33,834 nucleotides of DNA from Candidatus Brevibacterium intestinavium (lineage in GTDB: Bacteria > Actinomycetota > Actinomycetes > Actinomycetales > Brevibacteriaceae): the NCBI GenBank assembly GCA_019117545.1, contig DWZN01000125.1, positions 1-33,834 on the forward strand, read 5' to 3'. The notes under the pieces are model-generated. The model searched no databases and was not told where the DNA came from. It worked only from the letters and a program-made list of their open reading frames with translations. Both the position numbers and the translations under genes were made by a program. The stretch's first letter is position 1; the number at the start of each line of letters is the position of its first letter. Below, one piece after another: positions 22,845-31,516 of this stretch.

Positions 22845-23491
22845 CACTGTTCGCCGCCCGCCGAGGCCGCGGGAGGGGCACCGACGACGGACAGGACGCT
22901 GTGCCCGTCGAGGGCAGCGAGCACATCGGACAGGTCCGCGGTGCCGACGAAGACCTCGATGCGGGCCCCGTCACCGGTGCCGAAGCTGCCCACGTCGCGG
23001 GTGATATGGGCAACCGGGGCGGAGTCGACGATCTGCTGCGGCGAGGACGCGTCGTCGTCGAGCCCTGTCTGCTCCGGCTGCGCCCACACGTCGACGAGGC
23101 TGCCCGAGTCGACGACGCTGGGCACGGACCCGGCGACGTCGATGGCCACGACTCGCCCCTCGAGTTCGGACAGCGGCGCCACCGTCGAGGCGGCCAGCAG
23201 CTCCCCCGCGGCGACGACGCTGCGCACGCTCGAGCCCTCGGGCAGTTCGACGTCGGCCGACAGATACTTGCTGCCGAGGTCGGCGAGGTTGACCTCGGCC
23301 ACCGTGAGATCGGTCGGTTCGAGCACGTCACCGGGCACGAGCGGCCGAGCACTCGCCCAGACTCGAGTCGTGGAGTTCGCGGTGGTGATGAGCAGATAGG
23401 TCGCGATCACCGCGACCACGACGAGCATCGCTCCCACCAGGAGCCGGGCATCGGTCCACTTGGGGCGTCGGATTCGTTTCGAGAGCTCCAT
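22844..23491 (-). CDS. SAF-domain (CpaB-like) membrane protein
   Basis: 215 residues: a cytoplasmic basic start, one transmembrane helix at about 17-37, and an SAF domain right after it (about 43-110). The SAF part reads VWASARPLVPGDVLEPTDLTV and SSVRSVVAAGELLAASTVAPL. A further extracytoplasmic domain of about 100 residues follows. SAF domains with this topology occur in CpaB, the Tad/Flp pilus periplasmic subunit, and in actinobacterial homologues next to CpaE-like genes. The ATG at 23491 is preceded by GGAG. It is the first gene of a tightly coupled operon with the CpaE-like and DUF6912-like genes and is divergent from a BldC-like HTH gene. Role unknown; a membrane partner for the CpaE-like protein is inferred. 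Confidence 0.82.
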   Translation of the reverse strand: MELSKRIRRPKWTDARLLVGAMLVVVAVIATYLLITTANSTTRVWASARPLVPGDVLEPTDLTVAEVNLADLGSKYLSADVELPEGSSVRSVVAAGELLAASTVAPLSELEGRVVAIDVAGSVPSVVDSGSLVDVWAQPEQTGLDDDASSPQQIVDSAPVAHITRDVGSFGTGDGARIEVFVGTADLSDVLAALDGHSVLSVVGAPPAASAGGEQ

Positions 23492-23519
23492 TGCATCTCC
23501 AGGTCGGCAGAAATTTCCA

Positions 23520-23548
23520 TGGCACGGACTGTTTCTCAGTGATAGTAT
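23520..23548 (+). promoter_or_regulatory. Candidate promoter of the HTH gene
   Basis: TGGCAC (23520-23525) and TAGTAT (23543-23548) are spaced by 17 bp. Transcription would start near 23555, just before a perfect dyad. Confidence 0.45.
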
Positions 23549-23562
23549 TGGACATCAAATGA

Positions 23563-23584
23563 TGCCAAAGCAATGTTTTTGGCA
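23563..23584. promoter_or_regulatory. Operator-like dyad in the HTH gene leader
   Basis: TGCCAAA (23563-23569) and TTTGGCA (23578-23584) form a perfect inverted repeat with an 8-bp centre. It lies between the SAF operon and the HTH gene, 49 bp before the HTH start and 72 bp before the SAF start. A site for the HTH protein itself is a reasonable guess. Confidence 0.5.
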
Positions 23585-23632
23585 AATTCGATCAACAAGC
23601 AGCCAGACATCTGGAATGGGAGAAGTCACCGA

Positions 23633-23854
23633 ATGGTCGTCGAAAACCGCTTCCTGCCACTGACCGATGTGGCCGAACTGCTCAACGTCTCGATCGCTCA
23701 GGCCCGCGCCCTCGTCCGCTCCGGCGATCTCCGAGCGATCAAGGTCGGCGGCCGCGGACAGTGGCGCGTCGAGAAGAGCGAGATCGAGGCCTACATCCAG
23801 CGCATGTACGAGCGCACCGAGCACCAGATCAAAACGGGGTCCATCGAGGACTGA
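23633..23854 (+). CDS. BldC/excisionase-like small HTH DNA-binding protein
   Basis: 73 residues, almost all one MerR-like winged helix: FLPLTDVAELLNVSIAQARALVRSGDLRAIKVGGRGQWRVEKSEIEAYIQRMYE. The helix-turn-helix is LTDVAELLNVSIAQARALVRSG and the wing is GGRGQWRV. Automated pipelines call such proteins excisionases, but nothing phage-like is nearby; the stand-alone winged helix is closer in concept to BldC, which binds DNA cooperatively as a chain of monomers. The ATG at 23633 is preceded by GGGAGAAG at good spacing; longer in-frame starts upstream (23573) lack this. It is divergent from the SAF/CpaE-like operon and may control it. Confidence 0.85.
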   Translation: MVVENRFLPLTDVAELLNVSIAQARALVRSGDLRAIKVGGRGQWRVEKSEIEAYIQRMYERTEHQIKTGSIED

Positions 23855-23883
23855 CGCTCGACCGTGCCCGATTCCGTCCATGT

Positions 23884-23910
23884 CCGGATCAGCCGAAGGG
23901 GTTGATCCGG
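23884..23910. terminator. Hairpin between the convergent HTH and duplicated-domain genes
   Basis: CCGGATCA (23884-23891) pairs with TGATCCGG (23903-23910) over an 11-nt loop. It covers the stop codon of the minus-strand gene and follows the HTH stop by 29 nt. There is no T-run. Confidence 0.5.
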
Positions 23911-24404
23911 GCGCGGACGGCACTGATCGCGGCGAAGGGAACGATCCGACCCGCGATCTCGACGTAGTCCGCGCCGACGAGCTCGCAGCGCCCGCGCAGC
24001 GGACCCGAACTGCCGGAGACATCGATGGAGACCTCCGCGTGTTCGGCCGCCAGCCGGCGCAGCGCCGAGCCCATGCCCAAGCGCTCCAGTCCCCCGGCCT
24101 CGAAGCGATGCATCCGCGTGGCCAGCCGCAGTCCGCAGATGCGGTCGATCGCGATGACCGATGTCTCCGCCCCGGTCACGACGACGATGCCGCGGCCGAG
24201 GAAATCCATCGTCCCGCTGATCTCCCCTGTCGGCAACGTCACCTGGACCGCCTGTCCGATCGCCGCCCGGAGACGCTCGAGCAGGGTTCGCTCGGCCGCC
24301 TGAGCCGCCAGCTCATCACCGAACTCACCCCTCCTGGCATGCCGGTCTGCGGCAGTGCCCGCGGCCTCGACATCCGCCAGGAGTGCATCGATGCGATCGT
24401 CCAT
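23889..24404 (-). CDS. Hypothetical protein with two copies of a small beta domain
   Basis: 171 residues that I do not recognise by name. The N-terminal 50 residues are helical and charged. Two segments, about 53-93 (VQVTLPTGEISGTMDFLG onward, ending IDRICGLR) and about 125-164 (VSIDVSGSSGPLRGRCELVG onward, ending FAAISAVR), share the pattern strand, Gly, strand, hGxxhhhh, then hhhhxxIxxhR. That suggests an internal duplication of a five-strand barrel of Sm or SH3 type. No signal peptide or transmembrane segment is seen, so it is probably cytoplasmic. The ATG at 24404 has no clear ribosome site. It converges on the HTH gene and is divergent from the LysM gene, sharing an AT-rich control region with it. 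Confidence 0.75.
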   Translation of the reverse strand: MDDRIDALLADVEAAGTAADRHARRGEFGDELAAQAAERTLLERLRAAIGQAVQVTLPTGEISGTMDFLGRGIVVVTGAETSVIAIDRICGLRLATRMHRFEAGGLERLGMGSALRRLAAEHAEVSIDVSGSSGPLRGRCELVGADYVEIAGRIVPFAAISAVRARINPFG

Positions 24405-24463
24405 AATCGATAAGCCTGCCCCAGCTGTAGTCGACTTTCAAGAGACGAAGCGAACTGAGCACG

Positions 24464-24493
24464 AACTACAATCATGTAGTTATACTCTAACTA
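24464..24493. promoter_or_regulatory. Overlapping AT-rich dyads between the duplicated-domain and LysM genes
   Basis: AACTACA/TGTAGTT (24464-24470 and 24475-24481) overlaps TAGTTA/TAACTA (24477-24482 and 24488-24493). A TATACT sits at 24481-24486 inside the second dyad and a TTGACA at 24494-24499 just after it. This is one of the most AT-rich stretches in the window and lies between divergent starts, so an operator over a promoter is likely; which gene it serves is unclear. Confidence 0.45.
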
Positions 24494-24553
24494 TTGACAT
24501 CAAACTGCACCTAACGCAATCATTGGAGTTCATATCCAATGGAGGATGTCAAA

Positions 24554-25402
24554 ATGTATCTTCTGATCGTCTGTGCGCTCTCATGGCTGGTTCTGCTCGG
24601 TTCCCTCATCACCGCCTGGACGGGTCTTCCCCAGCCTCGCACCGCGACCGATATCGTCGTCATCGTCGTCATCGCGGCCGCGACCGCGGTGTTCGCCCGG
24701 CTCGGTCTCGTCTCGATCATCGCTCTGCTTCTGCGGACTCTGCCCGACGGCCGTGTCCGGTCTGTGCTCGCATCGTTCGTCATTCGTGCGATGCCGCGGC
24801 TGGTCGCCTCGAGCGCACTCACGGTCATCTCGGCCGGCATCGCCGTTCAGGCCGGGCACGCGTCGACGCAGCAGGACCGGCCAGGGCCGGTCCCACACCC
24901 TGTCGGCGGCGAGACGGTGGCCGAAGCGCCCGTCGATCCCGGCTGGCCGACGATCACCGACCCGTCGCCTGAGCCCGAGGCACGCGAGACGGACGCGCCT
25001 GAGACTCGGGCAGCCGAAACCGAGACGCCCGACCCCTCTGACCCGACCGGATCATGGCTGCCGGATCCCGGTTGGCCGACTGAGCGGCCGGATCACACGA
25101 ATCCATCCGAGAGCTCTTCCCCCTCTGCGGAAGCCGACCATGCCCACGACGGCGATTCCACACCCGTTCCTTCGGAGTCCGAGTCCTCCCCGGAGGCACC
25201 CGACCCCAGTCCCAAGGCTCACGAGCCGACCATCCACGAGGTCGAGCGCGGAGAGAGTCTGTGGTCGATCGCGGAGACCTTCGTCGACGACCCCGACGAG
25301 GTCGCCGAATCCGTCGCCGACATCTATGCCGCGAACAAGTTCACGATCGGGCCGGATCCGAGCCTCATCCTCGCCGGCCAGAGATTGGAGATCCGCCCAT
25401 GA
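24554..25402 (+). CDS. Membrane-anchored LysM domain protein
   Basis: 282 residues. Two or three hydrophobic segments lie in the first 100 residues (about 2-22, 33-61 and possibly 83-100). A Pro/Glu/Ser/Asp-rich linker of about 120 residues follows, with the hexapeptide DPGWPT present twice, typical of an extended wall-spanning stalk. The C-terminal LysM domain (about 227-282, HEVERGESLWSIAETF to LILAGQRLEIRP) would bind peptidoglycan. The ATG at 24554 is chosen because GGAGG lies 8 nt upstream; the ATG at 24539 overlaps that ribosome site. The stop overlaps the next gene by 4 nt (ATGA). The long insert between the LysM helices (VDDPDEVAESVADI) is typical of actinobacterial LysM proteins of this locus. 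Confidence 0.85.
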   Translation: MYLLIVCALSWLVLLGSLITAWTGLPQPRTATDIVVIVVIAAATAVFARLGLVSIIALLLRTLPDGRVRSVLASFVIRAMPRLVASSALTVISAGIAVQAGHASTQQDRPGPVPHPVGGETVAEAPVDPGWPTITDPSPEPEARETDAPETRAAETETPDPSDPTGSWLPDPGWPTERPDHTNPSESSSPSAEADHAHDGDSTPVPSESESSPEAPDPSPKAHEPTIHEVERGESLWSIAETFVDDPDEVAESVADIYAANKFTIGPDPSLILAGQRLEIRP

Positions 25403-25866
25403 ACGCCCCGCTCACCCTCAGCCGCCCCCAGGCAACCACGTCATCGACGCGCCGGGAGCACCCGCGCCTGCGCGGAGCACATGGACACGATCGCGGCCCG
25501 GACCGCGAGGTCGGAGACGAGAGCGAACGCATCGCGGCCACGGCCACCTCGTTGGCGGTCGCCTGTCTCGAGATCCTCTCCGGTGTGCGCCGCAGCGAGA
25601 CGATCGCGCGCTGGGTCGATCCGCAGCTGTTGGAGAGGATCGACCACCGGGCTCAGCTGCGGGCCGAGGTCGCACCGACCCACCCACCGGCCGAGCTGGG
25701 CTCGCCGCGAGTGGTGCAGCCGGGCACGGCCCATGTCTGCCAGGTGACCCCGACGGTCGCCGAGGTCACGGTCATCGTGGCCACGCCGAACCGCTTCCGG
25801 GCGGTGGCCGTTCGCTTGGAACTGCTCACCACCCGGTGGACGCTGACAGCGCTGCAGACGATGTGA
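25399..25866 (+). CDS. Rv3235 family protein
   Basis: 155 residues. The first 40 are polar and variable. The rest holds a helical part (ATATSLAVACLEILSGVRRSETIARWVDPQLLERIDHRAQL, about 47-87) and a strand-rich C-terminus (HVCQVTPTVAEVTVIVATPNRFRAVAVRLELLTTRWTLTALQTM). This pattern and its position next to secA match the Rv3235 family (DUF6459). Its function is unknown; the small C-terminal fold suggests a protein-binding role. It overlaps the LysM gene by 4 nt and converges on secA with a 36-nt gap. Pairing of LysM and Rv3235-type genes near secA recurs in Actinobacteria as far as I recall. Confidence 0.8.
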   Translation: MNAPLTLSRPQATTSSTRREHPRLRGAHGHDRGPDREVGDESERIAATATSLAVACLEILSGVRRSETIARWVDPQLLERIDHRAQLRAEVAPTHPPAELGSPRVVQPGTAHVCQVTPTVAEVTVIVATPNRFRAVAVRLELLTTRWTLTALQTM

Positions 25867-25902
25867 GGGACTGCAGAAGGGACGAGGGCCGAGGGCCTCG
25901 AA

Positions 25903-28590
<2,688 letters not shown>

Positions 28591-28634
28591 TTTTCTCCTA
28601 ATCGGCAGGACTGCCGGACAACGACTCGGACGAC

Positions 28635-28640
28635 TGTATA
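28635..28640 (-). promoter_or_regulatory. Likely -10 element of a secA promoter
   Basis: TATACA on the minus strand, inside the 54-nt gap after the winged-helix gene, would give a leader of about 37 nt. A dyad CGGCAG/CTGCCG (28603-28616) lies in that leader between the start point and the ribosome site. No good -35 is seen. Confidence 0.4.
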
Positions 28641-28644
28641 GTCT

Positions 28645-29886
28645 CTAGCTTAATGGCAGGTGAGTGCCTTCGATCTCCACGGCGGTCAATCCCAGCCATT
28701 CGGCCATCTCCCGCAGTTCGATCAGCAGCTGATCGGTGTGCTCCTCACCCGCCTCCCAGCTGACACGATGGGCTCGCAGGGTCTGCGCCGACCGGTCCCG
28801 CTGGAGATCGACCCTGCCGACGAGCCGATCGCCGAGGAGGAACGGGGTGACATAGTAACCGTGCACGCGCTGAGCCGCCGGGGTGTAGATCTCGATCCGA
28901 TAGTGGAAGTCGAAGAGCCATTCGATGCGCGGGCGGAAGAAGACCAGGGGGTCGAAGGGCGCCAGCAGCGCCCGGGCCCGCACCTGACGCGGCGTCCGCG
29001 CCCGATGCCACCTCAGAGCCGGGACCCCATCGACCTCGACCTCTCGCAGCTCACCGGTGGCCAGCAGTTCGGTGATGGCCTCATCGGTCGGTGCACGCAG
29101 CTGTCGGAAGTAATCGGCCAGGTCCTCCGGTCGCGCGATGCCCAGCGCCCGTGCGGCGATGCGGGTGAGGTCGAGGACGTTGTTCTCGACTCCGGAGACT
29201 CCCCGCGGCAGAGAGGCATCCGGGTCGAGACCGAGTCGCGGCCGAGCACCGGTTCCGTACGACAACGGGATCTCGGGCAGTTCCGCCGAAACGTCTCGGG
29301 TCAAGGCATAGATGCGTTCGAAGTGGTCATTGCGTCCGGCGGCGCTGATGATCCCACCGGCGAACAGGGCTTCGAGGGCGACCTTGACCTGACTGGGATT
29401 CCATCCCCAGTGCCCGCGGTGGCGTTCGGGCAGATCATGGTCGACGACCTCTGAGACGTCGCGGGCCGATTTCGGCCCCTCGGCCAGCGCGGCGAGGACG
29501 GAGCTCTGCAGGTTCCTGAAGGCCTCCCCCGTCTCCGGGTGCCGTTGGCCGTAGTCGACCCGCCACCATTCGGCGCGGCTGCGTGAGAAGTGCTTCCAGG
29601 TCTCGGGTGGGACGAAGGCCGCCGCGTGCGCCCAGTATTCGACGCCCATCCGCGGTGAGGAGTAGAGCAGCCGGTCGAGCGTCGCGCGCTGATAGGGGCC
29701 GAGACGGGAGAAGAAAGGCAGGTAGTGGGACCGGATCACACGAGCCACCGAATCGATCTGCGTCACCCCCATGGTGGCGAAGACGGATCTGAGGTGGCGG
29801 GCCGTGACCGTCGCCGGGCGCGGCCTGTCCAGTCCCGTGGCCGCGATCGCCGTCCGGCGCGCAGCTGACCGTGTCATCGTCTGCAT
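28645..29886 (-). CDS. Winged-helix DNA glycosylase-like protein (HTH_42, YcaQ/AlkX type)
   Basis: 413 residues of the HTH_42 (winged helix DNA-binding) family. The region TRSAARRTAIAATGLDRPRP, VFATMGVTQIDSVARVIRSHYLPFFSRLG and the C-terminal ALLAPFDPLVFFRPRIEWLFDFHYRIE are characteristic. The motif QID (Gln43, Asp45) corresponds to the Q-x-D catalytic motif of AlkX/YcaQ enzymes, monofunctional glycosylases that unhook interstrand crosslinks and remove N7-alkylated bases; AlkZ proteins have QxQ instead. Activity is therefore plausible but inferred. The start is uncertain: 29886 is used, 29877 is equally possible, and a longer frame to 30012 runs into the hairpins after hpf. The gene sits between hpf and secA, where the mycobacterial order has none. 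Confidence 0.82.
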   Translation of the reverse strand: MQTMTRSAARRTAIAATGLDRPRPATVTARHLRSVFATMGVTQIDSVARVIRSHYLPFFSRLGPYQRATLDRLLYSSPRMGVEYWAHAAAFVPPETWKHFSRSRAEWWRVDYGQRHPETGEAFRNLQSSVLAALAEGPKSARDVSEVVDHDLPERHRGHWGWNPSQVKVALEALFAGGIISAAGRNDHFERIYALTRDVSAELPEIPLSYGTGARPRLGLDPDASLPRGVSGVENNVLDLTRIAARALGIARPEDLADYFRQLRAPTDEAITELLATGELREVEVDGVPALRWHRARTPRQVRARALLAPFDPLVFFRPRIEWLFDFHYRIEIYTPAAQRVHGYYVTPFLLGDRLVGRVDLQRDRSAQTLRAHRVSWEAGEEHTDQLLIELREMAEWLGLTAVEIEGTHLPLS

Positions 29887-29928
29887 GACCCCACGGTAGA
29901 GCATCGGACTGACGCGACCGTCGCACGG

Positions 29929-30010
29929 CGATCGCCGAGGCGGTCCTTCCACCTCGGCGATCGGGTCATCTCGAACTGAACTGCAGCGGCCGACCGTTCG
30001 GACCGGCCGC
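29929..30010 (-). terminator. Tandem hairpins after hpf
   Basis: Two stems lie in the 141-nt gap after hpf: GCGGCCG (29986-29992) with CGGCCGC (30004-30010), and a perfect 12-bp stem 29929-29940 with 29952-29963. They probably end the mtrB-lpqB-comF-hpf transcript and argue that the winged-helix gene has its own promoter. Neither has a U-run. Confidence 0.65.
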
Positions 30011-30027
30011 ATGATCGGGTGCCGGTG

Positions 30028-30690
30028 TCAGTCGGCGACCTCCTCGAGTTGATGGTCGAGAGCGATCACTCCGTAGCTCCACCCCTTGCGGCGGTAGACG
30101 ACGGAGGGCTTGCTCGATTCCTCATCGATGAACAGATAGAAGTCGTGACCGACCAGCTCCATCCGATTGAGTGCCTCTTCGATGCCGATCGGAGCGGCCG
30201 CGAAGGTCTTCTCCCGCAGCACCACCGGCGAGTCGCCTTCGGCCTTGATCCGCCCGTTCGTCCGGTCGACGTTCTCCGTCTTCTCCTCCGTCGGCGCCTC
30301 GGAGTCGGCGTCGGGGATCATCGGCTCGGCCACCGGCATCTTGGCCAGCACCTCTGCGGTGGATTCCTTCCGATGAAGCCCTGAGCGGGGGACCTTGTGC
30401 CGGTCCCGGGCTCGCCTGAGTCGTTCGACGAGCTTGGCCCAGGCCAGGTCGAGTGCCGCATACTTGTCGCTTGCCATGGCTTCTGCCCGAATTGCCGGCC
30501 CCTTCGCCACCACCGTGAGTTCGACTCGCTCGCTCGTTTCGGGCTGGCGGGAGTTCTTCTCGTGAGTGACATGCACCTCGACGCGCTGAGCCCGGGGGGA
30601 GAGCTGCTCGACCTTGGCGATCTTGTCCTCGATGTGGGCGCGAAAGCTGTCGGAGATGGTCAGTTGACGGCCGTTGACAACAATGTCCAT
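30028..30690 (-). CDS. hpf: Long-form ribosome hibernation promoting factor
   Basis: 220 residues, the long HPF class. The N-terminal domain (about 1-105: MDIVVNGRQLTISDSFRAHIE to YAALDLAWAKLVERLRRARDR) binds the 30S decoding centre. A linker of about 50 residues joins it to the C-terminal dimerisation domain (about 155-213: VVLREKTFAAAPIGIEEAL, HDFYLFIDEESSKPSVVYRRKGWSYGVI), which pairs two ribosomes into the 100S particle in stationary phase or stress. The ATG at 30690 follows AAGGA at good spacing. It lies downstream of comF, as Rv3241c follows Rv3242c. A possible separate stress promoter lies in the 66-nt gap before it. Confidence 0.95.
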   Translation of the reverse strand: MDIVVNGRQLTISDSFRAHIEDKIAKVEQLSPRAQRVEVHVTHEKNSRQPETSERVELTVVAKGPAIRAEAMASDKYAALDLAWAKLVERLRRARDRHKVPRSGLHRKESTAEVLAKMPVAEPMIPDADSEAPTEEKTENVDRTNGRIKAEGDSPVVLREKTFAAAPIGIEEALNRMELVGHDFYLFIDEESSKPSVVYRRKGWSYGVIALDHQLEEVAD

Positions 30691-30726
30691 GATGTGTCCT
30701 TAGCGACTCGTTCTTCGGATTCATCC

Positions 30727-30752
30727 GATCCCATGCCCTTGGATGGGTAAAC
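30727..30752 (-). promoter_or_regulatory. Weak candidate SigB/SigF-like promoter of hpf
   Basis: Minus-strand GTTT (30752-30749) is followed after 16 nt by GGGATC (30732-30727), resembling GTTT-N16-GGGTAT of actinobacterial general stress promoters, but the -10 matches only in GGG. Start would be about 30 nt before the hpf ATG. A TATAAC at 30761-30756 is an alternative housekeeping -10. Confidence 0.25.
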
Positions 30753-30756
30753 ACCG

Positions 30757-31479
30757 TTATACAGTAAAGGGAGAGACAAATCGAGTGCCCCCGCGCCCGA
30801 GCCCGAGAACTACTCCGGCAGCGGGTCTGATCTGCACCGATGCTAATAATCGTGCGCTTTCTGCCAGGGTTGCGCCGGTGGTCGAGAAGTCGTCGACGAC
30901 GAGGTCGACAGAGGGTTCGGACGCTTCGCTGCGGGTCTGATTCGGACGGATCTTCGCCAGTTCTGCGTGGTCGAGGTACTGCGTTCTCGCCACATTTCTC
31001 GCCCGGTCATGTGCCCCGAGTCCGACCTGGTCGCGGGTGCCTCGCGCGAGCAGGACATCGTGGACTTCCAACGGCAGCTCCGGGCTCAGCTCGCTCGCGC
31101 GCTCGGCCAGGGACACCGTGTGCGATCCGCCTCGGCGGCGTCGGGCCCGTTCGGAGCTGGGAGCCGGGAAGAGCCTGATCCCACCGCCGATGTAGCCGGT
31201 GAGATCGAGGGCCGCGACGATCGAACGGGCCAGCGCCAGGGCCAGCGGGTCGAGGATGTCCCGGCGGCCTTCGTCCTTGAAGCCGACGACCATCCGCGAG
31301 ATGCGCGAATCGTATTCGCAGACCCCGACGATCGGGATCCGACCATAGCGCGGTTCCATCGCCCGCGGGATCCCGCCGAGCAGCTGCAGGCAGCTCGTGC
31401 ACAGGGACACGCTCTCCCGCCCGCATCCGGCGCACCGTCTGGGCAGGAGCAGTTCGCCGAACTCCCCGAGCAGCCCCAT
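30757..31479 (-). CDS. comF: ComF family phosphoribosyltransferase-like protein
   Basis: 240 residues. An N-terminal zinc finger of four Cys (16, 19, 27 and 30 in CAGCGRESVSLCTSC) precedes a type I phosphoribosyltransferase fold whose PRPP loop reads VDLVVDDFSTTGATLAESARLL (about residues 190-210). ComF proteins support uptake of single-stranded DNA with ComFA/PriA-type partners in competent bacteria; in Actinobacteria they are common without known competence, so the role here is unclear. The family Arg-rich segment ERARRRRGGSHTVSLAERAS corresponds to the usual RGFNQ-type region but is diverged. The ATG at 31479 lacks a clear ribosome site, 37 nt after lpqB; it may depend on read-through from lpqB. 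Order lpqB-comF-hpf is as in mycobacteria. Confidence 0.88.
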   Translation of the reverse strand: MGLLGEFGELLLPRRCAGCGRESVSLCTSCLQLLGGIPRAMEPRYGRIPIVGVCEYDSRISRMVVGFKDEGRRDILDPLALALARSIVAALDLTGYIGGGIRLFPAPSSERARRRRGGSHTVSLAERASELSPELPLEVHDVLLARGTRDQVGLGAHDRARNVARTQYLDHAELAKIRPNQTRSEASEPSVDLVVDDFSTTGATLAESARLLASVQIRPAAGVVLGLGRGGTRFVSPFTV

Positions 31480-31516
31480 GGGAGAAATCTACTACGTCCG
31501 CACGGATGCACGGGCC

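Noticed and set aside
23633..23854. Excisionase-like HTH as a sign of a prophage or integrative element
   Set aside because: There is no integrase, attachment repeat, phage structural gene or shift in base composition nearby; the neighbours are conserved actinobacterial genes.
24494..24523. TTGACA at 24494-24499 as the -35 of a strong LysM gene promoter
   Set aside because: The hexamer is perfect but the region 16-18 nt downstream offers only CAATCA or AATCAT, a poor -10. I mention it as part of the control patch and do not call a promoter.
28603..28616. CGGCAG/CTGCCG dyad in the secA leader as a SecM-like or hairpin-controlled secA switch
   Set aside because: Only a short palindrome with a 2-nt centre; no upstream arrest peptide gene and no alternative pairing with the ribosome site.
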